NCBI GenBank assembly: GCA_020091685.1
Contig: CM034595.1
Span: forward strand, 40,472,232-40,536,231
Reading direction: 5' to 3'
Length of the DNA: 64,000 nucleotides
Source of the DNA: Lutjanus erythropterus
Lineage: Eukaryota > Chordata > Actinopteri > Lutjaniformes > Lutjanidae
Below are positions 1 to 12,800 of this stretch, piece by piece. The translations under genes were made by a program, and so were the position numbers. The notes beneath the pieces are model-generated. The model was not told the DNA's origin. It saw only the letters and a program-made list of their open reading frames with translations, and made no database searches. Positions within the stretch are counted from its first letter, which is position 1. Each line of letters opens with the position of its first letter.

Positions 1-3000
1 ATTCCAGTGAAGGTGAACACAAAAAAAGGGGTTAAGCCACTCCCTTTTCAACTGGCTGCATCACTGGATTATTGCTAAATTCTTTCTGGGGTTTTCACTT
101 GTCAGAACAAGCAGAGGCACAACGTCAGCAATCCAGAGGAGAGCAGGGACCGAGGCAGACACATTCAGAGAGGGAAGCCAAGGTGTGATGAGCCAGGGCA
201 AGAGAGAAATACAGTGGGTTTTTGAAGGGTTTGAATTTGAATTTCAGAGGGAAACACAAGATAGAGAGCGGCTAGAAACAGAGAGGGAGGGAGAGACACA
301 CACTCACACGCTGAGGGGTGTGTCATAGCAATTTAGTTCCTCAAGGAAGTACAACTCAACACTATCTTAAGATAGGGTGGCAGCACTGACAGAAGCGCTG
401 CAGGAGGGCTGTTTTTTGGGGTTTTTGGCTTTGCTCGTGGTGGAGATGAAGGGATCTCATTGAATCAACTGGCCTGTGCTGTCAACCAGAGAGACAGAGC
501 AGAGGGAGAGACAGATATCTGACACACACCAGGAGGGAGGGGGACTCAAACACACACACACACGCAGGTAAGACACTTCTGCCGTGTTCATGTGCCAGTG
601 TAAAGAAGAAAAAAAATCCTCTGGGCCCAGATTAGTGTTCTGTCTCCTGTTTTTGTTCTTGGAAAAATTAAGAGTATTCATCGCTGGCACCCAGAGGAGA
701 CAGACCGAGTAGGGGGATGATTGGAACAAATTGTGAGACTTCTCTCCACTTCCCCATCTTGAGCGCGGGTTGGGAGACATGCGTGTGTGCTCAGTCATGC
801 TGGAACAAGTACACTGACATTCACAGATGTGCAGCTCACACTTTTGTTTGCGCACGCTGGGAGTTGCTCAACTCAAACCTCAAGGCAGTGGACTTTCCCT
901 CCTTCATTGGCCTACTTTGATTAGAAGCACACTGGGTCACAGACAGATGTCAGTCGCATTGCAGTGAAGATTTCAGGGGACGAATACAACCTGTGGGCCT
1001 CTGCTGATGACACCCTGTCGCTTCGCCAACTGTTGTCTCTTTCGCTTCCCTTTTGAGGAACTGCAGTTTGGTGGCTTGAGTAATGGCGACTCAGATGGGT
1101 TGTGCAATTTTTAAAGAGAAACTGCAATATGTGCTTTTTGAGGATTTCAAAATGCTTCCTTGTCTGTAGCTTAAAAAGAAAAAGTTTATGGAGGCAATTA
1201 TCTAAACAGAAGATTTGCCAATTAGCAAGGCAATTACAAAATTAGTATGAAACCATCTTTCATTTCAAACAATTTAATAAGCCCTTTAGATGCACCATCT
1301 TATTTTCAGTGGGGTCTGCACAGAACATGGGAATTAAACATTATAATAAATAAAGTAAGTTAAACAATCTAGTAACACATAAGGGATCTCCCATCCTCCC
1401 AAACCACAACTACTACATCTGAATGAAAAGAATGAGAAATAAAATCAACATTTTGCAAAAATACTGAGTCTACTTATAAGTTTAAAATGAAGTAATGAAA
1501 GGAAGAGATCGATCTGAATGAAACAGGCAAATTATTCCAGTTTGATGGTGCTTTAATCTTAAAAGCAAAAGGATTTTGGCACAATAAAGACAGGTTGTTG
1601 AGTGTTTAAGTGAATATGATGACCTGAATGGAACTAAAAGCTGCTTTAAGTATAAAAGATAGTTATAGTAAATGCATAAAACAAAGAGCAACCAATGAAA
1701 ATGTCTCCTAAAGTAAAGAGGGATCCGTACATAAAGAATGGCATAAAGAATCCAGTGTGCCACTGAAGGGTTACAAGCTGCACAAAAAGTTAAAAACAAG
1801 ATACACATCTCAACCTGCAGCCCTGTTGCCCTGACTTGAAAACATACAGCGGAAGTGACACTTCATCCTGGCACTACACTCATCGTGCACAGAAAACTGC
1901 TGTCTAAGGACACAGAAATCCTCTAGATTTACTGGTATTGTTTAATCCTTTTTGGTCCTTCACCGGGAGAAAATGCAGTTCAATACAAACCACCCCTGTT
2001 GCTCAGTGATGACCTTTCAACAATATCCTCCTTGTTTTCATCTGATTGAGTGATATGGCTTTTCTGTATTTTGGTTTTTTTTTTCTGGAACATTCTCATT
2101 GTTCAACCTGATCAAAGGCTGCAGGCAGCTAAAAGAGAACTAACCCCCCTCCTGTCAGTCTCATCAGCCACAAGTCAATCTGCCCAGGCAGCCGCGAGCC
2201 GGGTGCTGAAAGTCAGCGAGGATGTCTATCTGTCGAGCTCATCGTAAACGAGGCCCCGCTGCACTCTAATAACAGAACAGGGCACATTTTGATCTGCTGA
2301 TGTGTGAATCCCCCTGTAAGCCCTGTGAGAGGGTTTTTATTTTCATTCTTACACACACATATGCTGGAAAGGGCAATGACACAAGCACACAAAAACCAAC
2401 GCTTTCTTTTTAAATTCCCAAAAATACCTCAACTCGAAAACAACCGGAAACCACTTTTACTCAAAAATGCACATCCACGTGCGTACAAGCTCATACATGT
2501 ACACAAACACTGAGGCTGCAGTCATCTGAGGAATGCTAAATATTTACCTCTCCTGCCTGCCTGGATGGCTCGACCAATCAGCACTCTCTCTTTGACTGTC
2601 CATTAACCTAAGGTTTAAAGATTCCTCGCCGCCTGGCTGTCACAGTGAAACCAAGAATGACCACCTCTGCTGCAATAAGCCCACCTCTGCTGTTATTTTT
2701 CATGCTGTTCTTCTGACAGTATTAAGCCTCACACAGTATACAGGTGCTTGTCAATTCAGCCAGGCGTTTGGGAGGGAAACAAACACTTGAACGTGTAATG
2801 CAGTCACTCCCTGGTGGATGTCAACAACGAACCGATGCTTAAAAGCCCTCTTCAATCCATCTGCACCAGAAAATTGATGCTCAACATTCACAGCGTCCTC
2901 CATGTGACCGGCTGAATGACGTCCATTACAGAAAAGTGGTTTCATGGCAATGTGCTGCTGTAACACAGAAATGTTCCGCCGCTCTCCAAACGGCCTCGAC

Positions 3001-5556
3001 CGCCTGATAGATCTGCATAAAATAAACAACGTAGATGCGCAAAAAGCCAAGCAGCGAGCAGTCTCCAGCTGTGGAGTTACATTTCACTGTGGAATACTGG
3101 GCTGATGACTACACACTGTGCATGTCCCTCAAATCCCTGTAGTCTTTTTAGCAAATAAATGAGATTGAAGCATGAATCTGAAATAGCTATCACGCTGCTC
3201 CACTTCCATTATCACCGTTAAGGGAAATTAATCTAATGAATGTTCTTTAATTCCCCACAGGGAACCCAAAGCTTTTGTAACAAAGCGAGCTATTAGAAAA
3301 GTGACACTTGTTCAAAATGAATGGTTGTGCATTTAAAATGGAACCCAGCGAGATATCCTATAAAAGTGACTGTTTGCTTATTATGGATGTTGCAGCTGGG
3401 ATTAGGGTACGCACCAGGAATGGAATGAGTCCGAGCAAGCGCTGCCTATTTGCATGATATGATCGTTAATGCGACCGGATCACTTTTTTCATTTATTAGT
3501 GAGCCGTGGAGTCATTTGCTGACAGTGCTGACTGTGCATCACTGGAGTCGACAACGAGAATATCATCATTTGAATAATGCTGTCCCCCACGCAAAAAAAA
3601 CAGGGAGTAATTTAACTGACAGCTTAAAGCCAATATGCTGTTGTTAATGCACGTTTCAATGACAGATTAGTTGTTGTTTTACCCAAAGGCAGACCCCAGG
3701 CTGGTAATTAAGGTAGCCCTCGGGTTCATGGCGCTCACTTTCTGATCCTTCCCCACCACTGATGCAATCTGGAAACAGCAGGCATGGACCTGCCTCAGCT
3801 ATGCAGCCTACCTGCTCCTCTCAAGTACTTGTCCACACAGGCCAGAAGTGGGATTCGGTGTGGAAAATTACATTGAAAGATGCTCAGTAACTGTTCTTTG
3901 AATTGCAGGCCTGTTTGCACACTCAGGGTCTATAAATGTGTGAATGTAAAACCAGATGGGACACAGGAAGTAGGAGAGGCTACACAGCAGTCTCAGTAGC
4001 ACTGATGCGTGCAAAAGATACTGTATGTCTTTGTTGATTCTGTCTTACTCAGCGCAAATACTTTGGATTAAGGTGAAGTGAGTGTTAAGCCTTTAAATAA
4101 AACTTAAGTTGTTTTTGTGGGATTGGAGATACAGGATTTATCTATCAAGCATTCCACAAGGACACATATTTGCTTCATTTATTATAAGAGTCATGTTACT
4201 CTGATCCTTTCCATATTTGTTATTTCATTGATGTGTGAATTTACCCTCATTTTGTTTGCCCAGTCTTTGTACCTTCTTCAATAAGAACAGATCAGCTAAA
4301 TTAAATGCAGTTTTCCTCTGTGAATGATTCACTCCAAATCTGCCTGTTTTCATGTTAGAGATTAGGGGAAAATTAAATGTAATTAAAAAGGAATTAATTC
4401 AAACTGTGTTGACAATCAAAGATAAACAGTGGATTTTGTAGTTGTGTCACCGCATGCTGTATGCATACTGATAACCACCCTGGGGGGTTTCTCTGTGATG
4501 GATGCTAGGTGTGGTTAAAGTCTCAGTGGAGGAATTAAAAGCCTCGGCGGAGTCTCTTCCATGGTACTTTTCCCATTTGGCATCTCATGTGCATGTCAGA
4601 TACAAAAACAAACACTGGAACAAACATAACATAAAAGCAGAGTTTCAAATTTGACACCGTTTTCGGTTTGTTAATTTAGCACCGTGGGAATTCCGTTTAC
4701 TTTTATAAATGTACAAACATTTGAGCTTGCTTCTCAATAAATGATATGCGTGAAGAAGCATGGGGATAGGTCTCAATCTAAAGATTAGAGTAAGTAAGTA
4801 ATGACTGAAGAGCTGCCAGTTTAAATCCCAAGACGATCTGGGAAATCAGGATAAGAGAAGTGAACATGTGTTGCCCTCCCCAGCCTCCATAACAACAAAC
4901 AGTTGGCCCTTGAACATGGCACTTAACCTCCAACTACTCCAGTGAAGCTGCTCATTGTTTGGCAGTAAAAGACTGAAGTTGTACCGAGCTGCAGCCAGGT
5001 GTGAAAATGTTGTTCTCCCTCTTCAATTACGGCTGCGTCTATAAATGTCTTCATTATTTTTGGTAGAGTAGGCACTCCTCTTACATTTTGCGCTGTTATT
5101 TTTGTTCCTGCATTCAAGAAAAAGGAACACGGTGTAACTACTCCCGTTCTTTACTGACTGAGGCACTGGATTAGCCATCATCTGGTGTCTTTTTCTTTTT
5201 TCAACAGTCTTTTTTCAACTGCAAAAAAAACCAAAAAACAAATCCAAATTTTGGGTAAAATAACAACTCATACATTCCAATTAGCAATCAGTCAACTCAG
5301 AGGAAGCTCCCACTGTGATTGGGAGTATTATATGCGGTTTACTGATGTCACTTTGGATGAATTCCTGATGTATTTCTCCCCGATGCTGGAAACTACTAAT
5401 TTGCAACATTCACTGCAGTTTTACTCACCAAGCTGTCTGTCTCTTGGCACAATTTGAAACCTGTTATATTTTAGATTTTTAAGAAAGCATTGTTGTATTT
5501 CATCAAAAATTAGTATTAATATGCTGAATACTTTTTCCTTCTCTCTGGCGATTCAG
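1..5556. other. intergenic region upstream of tnfaip8l2
   Basis: No protein-coding exon is recognisable. The first 560 bases are purine-rich with short AC runs, and a consensus splice donor follows them (see the separate entry). Stretches around 2100-2250, 2520-2660 and 3430-3780 have balanced composition, lack obvious repeat signatures and contain homeodomain-like TAAT cores plus an octamer ATTTGCAT near 3449. They could be regulatory, but the single sequence cannot show conservation. The short open frames here look like chance frames. Confidence 0.5.
400..567 (+). promoter_or_regulatory. tnfaip8l2: possible 5' non-coding exon of tnfaip8l2
   Basis: A strong donor, CAG followed by GTAAGA, lies at 567/568. 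Downstream, a clear acceptor ends at 5556, just six bases before the tnfaip8l2 start codon, so at least one upstream non-coding exon must exist. This is the best donor I noticed upstream. The left edge is arbitrary because no transcription start is visible. RNA evidence could easily place the real exon elsewhere in the first 5 kb. Confidence 0.25.
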
Positions 5557-5562
5557 GCAACC

Positions 5563-7341
5563 ATGGACGCCTTCAGCTCAAAGGACATGGCCATGAAGGC
5601 GCAGAAGAAGATCCTCAGCGCCATGGCCACCAAAAGCTCTGTCCAGATGTTCATCGACGACACCACCAGCGAGATCCTGGATGAACTGTACCGTGTCTCC
5701 AAAGAGTACTCGGGTAATAAATCAGAGGCCCAGAAGGTGATCAAAGACCTGATCAAGATTGCTGTGAAGGTCGGCGTGCTTTTCAGGAACAACCGTTTTA
5801 GCACAGAAGAGCTGGGAGTGGCCCAAGATTTTAAGAAGAAGCTGCACACAGGGGCCATGACGGCAATCAGTTTCTATGAGGTATGTTTCTACATAAGGTT
5901 GGGTGACGTTAAACGAATTGATAATAACAGTGAAACAGTGATGGACGATGATATTGTTGTCCCATACATGAAACCCGAGTTGCTCAAGCGAAAGGAGAAT
6001 TCTCACCAGTCACCACCACCTCCCACAGTCGCTCTAACTGCAACCTCCAGCTGTCAGGCTCAAACTCGGCTGTAATCACCAGCAAAGGGAGCTCACATCC
6101 CCACTTGGAGCCCCCGTGCCTGGTTTAAAACAGTCCTCACTCTGCTTGAAATGAAGTTAGTCAGATAGTGCAAATAATAATGGACCAATTGAAAGAAACA
6201 CAACAACAGCTGCTCGTAGAAAAGAAAACACCACTGCCACCAACGTAACCAAGCATCCTGGGCTTGCAGAACCGAAAAATAAGAAAATACATAACAATAT
6301 GTATATATAAAATAAATAAAACAGGGCATTGAGACGAAGTGCAATGACCAGCAGTAACAGTTTCTTTTTATTTTCTCTCTCACATGTCAAAAAAGGGACT
6401 TCACCGACAGCTCCTGCCTTAAGGCAACTCTGAGGGGACACACTACCTCAAATACAGATGGCTTTTAAATCAAGAAGTTACGACAGGAAAGGGCTCAGTG
6501 GCCAATGACTGTCAGCCAATGGTCTGACCTTATTAACCTTTTAATGTACAAGATATGTGCAGGCCTTAGAGGGCCAAAAGTTATTGTTACTCAGAAATCA
6601 GGAATAAAGCTGCTGTGTCAACAATATTTCCAATTTAACACAGATAAATCAACACCGTCAATCACAGAGGGACACCAGAGATTTCATTCATAAAATGGAC
6701 TCGTAATCAATTTTGATCTGGAGTATGAGTTAAGCAGAAAACCAAGTATGAGTAGTGATTTGTAAAACCTTACTTTGACGTGGAATGAATCTTATCTCTA
6801 AGTCTCTGGTCTTGACTTAAGACTCATTGACTCAAAATCTGCTTAAGCAAGGTTTTGCTTAGAGTCTTTCATCAATCTAACTTACACACTACAGGAAATT
6901 ATCCTAAGATTAAGCTCAACTTTAAGTGTAAGGACTTTTTTGTATAAATGAGTCCTCAGTAAACTAACTGCTTGGGAACAACATGTCCGATCAAGTAGAT
7001 CAAAATGGATAGAATAGATATTCTGAATTCAAGAGTCTGCCTGTGCGAGTGTATTTGGAGTTTATTTAAGCGCAACCTCACACTCAGTGACCTTAACCTG
7101 TTTCCATGCTTTCATAATATATTACCTAACAAACCACAACCACACTCACACAAAGTGTCAATTGAGAGAAAAGTTGTCATTACGAGATAAAAAATGAAAA
7201 CCTCTAAAAACGATATGTAACAGCATTTAATACATTTTTTATATTTTATTTTTCTTTTAAAAGATGCCCAGACATCCTGATAAAGGACTTGACTATATTA
7301 TATATATATATATATACATTTATATATATATTATATATATA

Positions 7342-7383
<42 letters not shown>

Positions 7384-7814
7384 TATATATATACACACAC
7401 ATATATATATATATATACACACACATATATATATATATATACACACACATATATATATATATATTGCTCACAGTTAAAAGTCCCCAATTGGATTATGTCT
7501 TTTGTCAAATACAGGTCTTCGAGATGAACCCTGACAGTAATAATATTTTATATTTCCCCTGACTGATGCAGGTGGACTTCACCTTTGATAAGGCAGTGAT
7601 GCAGGAGCTCTTGACCAGCTGCAGGGATCTGCTGCTGAAGCTGGTCAACACCCACCTCACCCAAAAATCCCACGGCCGCATTAACCACGTCTTCAACCAT
7701 TACTCCGACCCCGAGCTCCTGACCAAACTGTACGACCCCAGCGGCTCCTTCCGACCCAACCTCACCAAGATCTGCAAAGGACTGAACAAACTGGTGGAGG
7801 ACGGGACAATATGA
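5563..7814 (+). CDS. tnfaip8l2: TNFAIP8-like protein 2 (TIPE2)
   Basis: Two coding exons, 5563-5880 and 7572-7814, encode 186 residues (human TNFAIP8L2 has 184). The acceptor at 5555-5556 precedes GCAACCATGG, a good Kozak start, so the longer open frame beginning at 5521 runs through intron and is not used. The donor GTATGT at 5881 and the acceptor CAG ending at 7571 give a phase-0 join, SFYE/VDFTF. The whole chain is the TIPE homology fold: IDDTTSEILDELYRV at residues 31-45 and KSHGRINHVFNH at 138-149 are family signatures. RVSKEY, KDLIK and GAMTA favour the L2 paralogue over TNFAIP8, L1 and L3, and the neighbours lysmd1, scnm1 and tmod4 agree. In mammals TIPE2 is cytosolic or membrane-associated, binds phosphoinositides in a central hydrophobic cavity and dampens Toll-like and T-cell receptor signalling. 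That role is known from mammals and inferred here. Upstream exons are non-coding and unresolved. Confidence 0.93.
5881..7571 (+). other. tnfaip8l2: tnfaip8l2 coding intron
   Basis: This 1691-base intron separates the codons for residues 106 and 107. It has a canonical GT donor and AG acceptor. It is AT-rich and holds a large TA/CA microsatellite near its 3' end. The frame stays open past the donor for about 65 codons, but that extension has no family similarity, so I treat it as intron. Confidence 0.85.
7295..7464. repeat. compound TA / CA microsatellite
   Basis: Long alternating TA tracts are broken by three ACACACAC blocks spaced roughly 25 bases apart, near 7392, 7416 and 7440. This suggests tandem duplication of a TA-plus-CA unit. 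The 3' end lies about 107 bases from the coding-exon acceptor of tnfaip8l2. Confidence 0.95.
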
Positions 7815-7989
7815 CACAGAAACGGTGAGATGTCAGTCAGACACTGGGAGATCTACAGGCCGACTCACTTGAGACTCAGAACTGTTGGACGAAATTGGTC
7901 TCACTGCTGCTGAGGACTGGCGACGTAAGACAAGCAATTTGAGAACAAATCTGTTGCCCCATCGTTCTCAAAGGACATGTGGGAAAAAA

Positions 7990-7995
7990 AATAAA
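7990..7995 (+). terminator. tnfaip8l2: polyadenylation signal of tnfaip8l2
   Basis: A canonical AATAAA lies 176 bases past the TGA stop at 7812-7814, followed by a T/G-rich stretch suited to a downstream element. This gives a short 3' UTR. Later signals could also be used. Confidence 0.55.
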
Positions 7996-8811
7996 GTTGG
8001 TTGAGTCATTCCTCAAGTTTTCAATGTTTAGAGGTTATATATACTGTATAATTGTGATATATACTTGTCTACTGAGACAAAGTTCACAGAAACCAAACTT
8101 GAATATAAACTGGTTTATACTATAGCAGCTGTTTTATTAGATTATGAAATCTGTTTAATATTTGAGACCTTGCAATGTTTCATTCAGAACTACTGATGTC
8201 ATGTATTCTGGAGAGGAGGAGTTCAAACAGCTGGACAGATTGCTTTATGAGAACAAACAGGGAATAATGCCACTGTAATACAGCACTGCCATCTGGTGGT
8301 CAAGCTGACGCTTCAGCGACTCCTTTTACTGTGTTTACTGAGGCGTCCAGAAGACAATGAGGCCAATAATAAAGCAAATAACCCCACAAGTGGACAATTA
8401 CTTACTCCAATACTTTATAGTCTCAGCTTCAAAACATGTTTAGGAGCACGAACAAGAAGACTGACTCTTAAATGATGTTGACAGCACAGGCTTGAATGTT
8501 AATCCTATAATTCATGTTTTTCTGAAGAATGGATCACAGGTGTTGTTCTTTGGTTTTACATTACAAAGACACTGAATATCAAGAGACAAAGGGGAAAAAA
8601 AATCAAGCCTTGAACGGACACTTCACCTTATATAATTGACTAATTCACAATACTGTTTAACTGCAAAAAACATTTTCTTCTTTGTGTAAGAAAACTATGG
8701 AGAAAAGTCAGTTAAACTATTAAATCACAGAAAGCTGCGTTTACTTTTAGGTGCTTTTATGAAGTCCAAGAGAGCTCAACCTTGTAAGAGAGACAAAGAG
8801 TATTATGAATT

Positions 8812-9126
8812 AAAGGACCAGTGTGTAAGATTTAGGGGAATCTGTTGGCATAATATGGCAGAAATTGAATATGATATCCTTAAGTCTGCTTTTATTAGCA
8901 TATAATTAAGTGAAAAGATTCTACAAGGTGAACAGGTCCTCTTCCATGAGTGTGCCATGTTTCTACAGTAGCCCAGGACAGACAAACCAAACACTGACTC
9001 TCTACAGAGAGCTTTTTTTTTTTGACAGTTTCATGGCCACTGGGAGCACGAGGTGAGGTTTATTCAGTTGGTTGCAATTGGCAACCTCACCGTTAGATGA
9101 CACTAAGTCCTACACACTGGTCCTTA
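8812..9126. mobile_element. non-autonomous DNA transposon (MITE family A)
   Basis: The ends are inverted copies, AAGGACCAGTGTGTA on the left and TACACACTGGTCCTT on the right, about 315 bases apart. There is no coding capacity. The internal GTTGGTTGCAAT segment recurs in a second, left-truncated copy at 38177-38296. I recognise the sequence as a widespread spiny-rayed fish repeat. No clear target duplication is visible, so the superfamily is unassigned. Confidence 0.8.
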
Positions 9127-9646
9127 AAACATTTTTATTCTAAAATGAACCATACAAAACTTCTGAAATTAAAAAAATATGCCCATAACAAATAATAAAA
9201 AGATTTCTGACAAAATATATTCTAAAAGTCTCTTTTGTAAACTTTGGCTACATTACAGTTTAAAGTTGTAGAAGATCTATTTGAGTAATTTTGTACTCTT
9301 AATAGCCTATTACAGTGAACATGATTTATATATATTACACACTATGGCTAAAGTGTTAAGTCACTTTTACATTAGCAGGCTGTGAGGTAGCATTGCATAC
9401 ACTTGTTGCATTCAACCTGTGAAAAGTCACATGACTAAACCAACATGTGACTGAGAAATTCTCATTTTTAACATTCCACGCTCTTATTTCCTGCATGTGA
9501 AGATAAGCCGAACACAGTTATGGGAAAATATGGAGCTTTTTAAAATCTACAGAATGTCTCAACAAATAAATAAAAAGGCTACAAATGCAATATTCCTTTT
9601 TCTAAAAAACTATTAAAAGACAGTGTAACTTCCCATCTACTGTATA

Positions 9647-9652
9647 TTTATT
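9647..9652 (-). terminator. lysmd1: candidate polyadenylation signal of lysmd1
   Basis: TTTATT on the plus strand is AATAAA on the minus strand, 170 bases past the lysmd1 stop. It is the first such signal after the stop. The surrounding DNA is AT-rich, so chance occurrence is possible. Confidence 0.4.
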
Positions 9653-9821
9653 GGCAGTTTAAAAAAAAGACTTAAGCGCCAAGTGCATACAGCAGCAGGG
9701 GGACCACAAGAGATCTATTCCTTTATCTGTAATACTCTATTATCCTGGAGGCCAAACCCTGTGATGTGGCTTTCTGGGAAAGTTTCTTTAATGATCAGAG
9801 CAAGGCGGCAGAAACAGCGTG

Positions 9822-12800
9822 TCACAGCTGGAAGATCTCATCTTCCCTGTCTCTCAGTTTCTTGGTGAGTCTGGTGATAGTTAGAGGTACTGCTCCGTGT
9901 GCCGCCTGCTGCTGCTGCATTCTGGAAGATGAAATGGCACTCTGCGACCTTGTGAGCGGCCGCCAGTCTGAAGTCCTGCTGGTGCAAGCTGCTTCTAGGG
10001 CGGCAACCCTGTCAAGAACAAACAGATGAAAAGATACAGTAAGTCTGAAGAGTGACATGATTCCCACAATCAGCCTCAATTCATCTTCAGCTTTCAGTGA
10101 TGTTTAATATTTTAGCAGGACTCAAACTCTCAGTGAGAGGTGGTCTATCAAACAAGTCCCCTATGATTTTTATTCACTCATACAAAACTAATATGTACTT
10201 AGAATTTTATCTCCAGTTGTAACATTTGGTGCCAAAGCTGCAAGTGGTTCATAAGAATAGGGGGGGCAGTGAAAATGATGGGTGTATCAAGTGTTTGACT
10301 TGGTAGAGATAAGGTCATAGAGCGTCTCAAACCATAAGCCACCATCAAAATTCATACAAGATAATTATTTATTTATATTCATATATTTGGCCCTGAAACA
10401 ATTATTCCTACACCTCACCAAGTGGACCAATTGAACAGTATTTGCAAAATGACATTTTGCAAATACAATGTCCTAGTTTGTGATTCAAACTGGATTAGAG
10501 CTGCAATGACTAGTCCAATAATTGATAAGTCTATCCAAAGAAATTGAGTTGTCAACTATTTTGATAATCGATTAATCGTTGCAGTCATTTTGTGAGCAGA
10601 AATGTTAAACATTTGCAGCTTCCAGCGTCTAAAATGTGAAAAATTACTGCTTTTCTTTGTCATTTATGAGTCTTTTGGGCTTTTGACCGTTGGTTGGACA
10701 AGAGAAGCAATGTGAAGACATCTCTGGGCTCTGGGAAACTGTGATGAACATTTTTCACAATTTTTTGACATCTTATAGACTAAACAATCGATTAGATTAA
10801 TCAGTAATGGAAATCATTGTCAGCTGCAGTCGTAAACAGGATATGAATACATTTTTTAGGAGATACAATTGAAAAGTCATGTTATTTGGGCATGGGCATG
10901 AGTACACTGACAGGTGTTAGATGTGTTGTTTAGGGATGGGAATCGAGAACTGGTTCGAAATAGTCCGATCCATCAGAATTGTGTGCCTCTGAGGTTATCA
11001 GTTTCTTTAATTGATGCCGGCATGCTTTTCTGACAGCTGTGAAATCCAACAAGAAGGAGTCATGGCGAAGCGGAAGAAATAAGGGTGGAAACACCAGCAA
11101 TATGCTGAAACATCCTTCCATGTAACATGGGCTTAAATTGCAGGAATGCCATACATTTGACACTCGCACAAGCGCCACTGCTTCCCAACTGAGCAGCACA
11201 ACCATTATAGCATGGTGGTGGTTAGCATTGTCGCCTCAGTATGGAGTTGTGGAGTTCTCCATGTATTTGCATGGGTTTCTTCAGGGTGATCCGGTTTCCC
11301 CTGCAGTCATTAGGTTAATTTCTCCTGCCCATGACCAAGGTGCTGGCTCAGAGATGGAGTCAGTCCACAGTGGCTGCTCATTGCTCCTTATACGAGGATG
11401 GGGCAAATAGAACTGAGTTCACTTCTGACTTTGTGTTTACCTTTTTAAATATCTTGTTAAAATGACATTTGGGCGACACAGGCGGGGTTAGTCGTTTTTT
11501 TTCTTTGACTAGGAATCTTAGACGATGATGACAGACAAGACTGTTGCTACAGCTAGCTCTCTGTCTAACCTGTTCTAAATACACACACTTGAGCCACATG
11601 CATCTTTACTGTTTTTGCACGTTCTTCAGATTCAGGAATACTAAAACAGTTGCACTGAAGCTGAAAACTTGTGTAGGCCTACTTTTTTCACACAGCAAAA
11701 ATTGATCAGGAATCAATAAGGACATGAAGAAATATGGCATTGTATCAATAGAATCTTATCATTTCCCATCTCTAGTGTTGTTCATGAAATGAAAATGAAA
11801 ATGAAAATGCCAAACTGCAACACTGAAGCAAATGAAATGGTCAGACTTGAGGTCTCTGTCACACCATTTACACAGAGCATGACTGTGTCTGTAAACAAGC
11901 ACATACCTTTTCTCTGCTTCCTGGCATCCCCTGACAGCAGCCTCCTTGGACTGACTTATTAAGCCATCCAACCTTTTCAAAAAATCCACTGGTGTAAGGT
12001 CTGATACGCTCTCTCCGCTGTCATCTGGCTTCTCCTCAGACGAACTCCCAGTGTGTCCATTTTGAGCAGAAGCACAGCCAGCATTGTCTTCCTCACTGTC
12101 CTCACCAAAATCCACCCCATTACTACAGTGGTCCAAATCTGACAGCACGGGGATTGACAATGACTTCTTCAGGAATATTGAGTCATTGGTGTACATCCTG
12201 TTTGCTCTTTTGATTTGCTCCATCTGTAAGAGAAGGTTACCTCGTCAGCCTTTTGCAAATGTGTTTTAAGCTCCATTAAAGCTAGTCCTGCTTAATTCTA
12301 AAAAAGTTGGATGATACTTCAAGCCTCATTTTACAAAACAATTACAAGCATGACAACATTTTAATTCAACTGTTAATTCATGGATGGACATCTCAGGCAG
12401 ATGCCTTCCTTCAGCACACAAATTAGTAACAACTGAACAAATAATCTAATTAAAGCACTGTCCTTCTCGTGATTTTTATTTTGATAATTTGGCACCCTTT
12501 TAAAAACACCAGGGTTAAGCTTGTTGATGCATTATAGGGCTGGGCAATATATCAATAATATATCAATGTTGTGGTATGAAACTAGATATTTATTTATTTT
12601 TTTATACTGGTATATTGTGATATGGCATAAGTTTTGTCTTTTCCTGGTTTTAAAGGCTGCATTATATTAAACATGTAATTTTCTGAACTTTCTGAACAAG
12701 ACTGTTGTTGCTGTTCTATTATTTGTCTTTACTTACCTAGTCATTATCTTCACATTACTGATAATTATTCACAGTCAAATTCACAGTCAAATCAACGCAA

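Larger units (their letters stand above)
10009..11906 (-). other. lysmd1: lysmd1 intron 2, repeat-filled
   Basis: This 1.9-kb intron is mostly transposon-derived. It holds a copy of the ATTAATCG-type repeat at 10495-10831 and an 844-base hAT-like element at 10931-11774. The remaining sequence shows no conserved exon. The donor GTATGT lies at 11901-11906 (minus strand). Confidence 0.8.

Noticed and set aside
5881-6075. Continuation of the tnfaip8l2 frame past the donor, giving a 184-codon open frame from 5521.
   Set aside because: The added residues have no similarity to the TIPE family, while splicing at GTATGT to 7572 restores the complete conserved C-terminal half. The first 14 codons lie in the upstream intron.
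7246-7477. Tyrosine/isoleucine-rich open frames on both strands.
   Set aside because: They are produced by the TA/CA microsatellite.
11759-11906. Extension of lysmd1 exon 2 past the donor (YVLVYRH and following residues).
   Set aside because: A clean GTATGT donor at 11906 joined to 10008 restores the conserved C-terminus. The extension runs into the hAT element flank.
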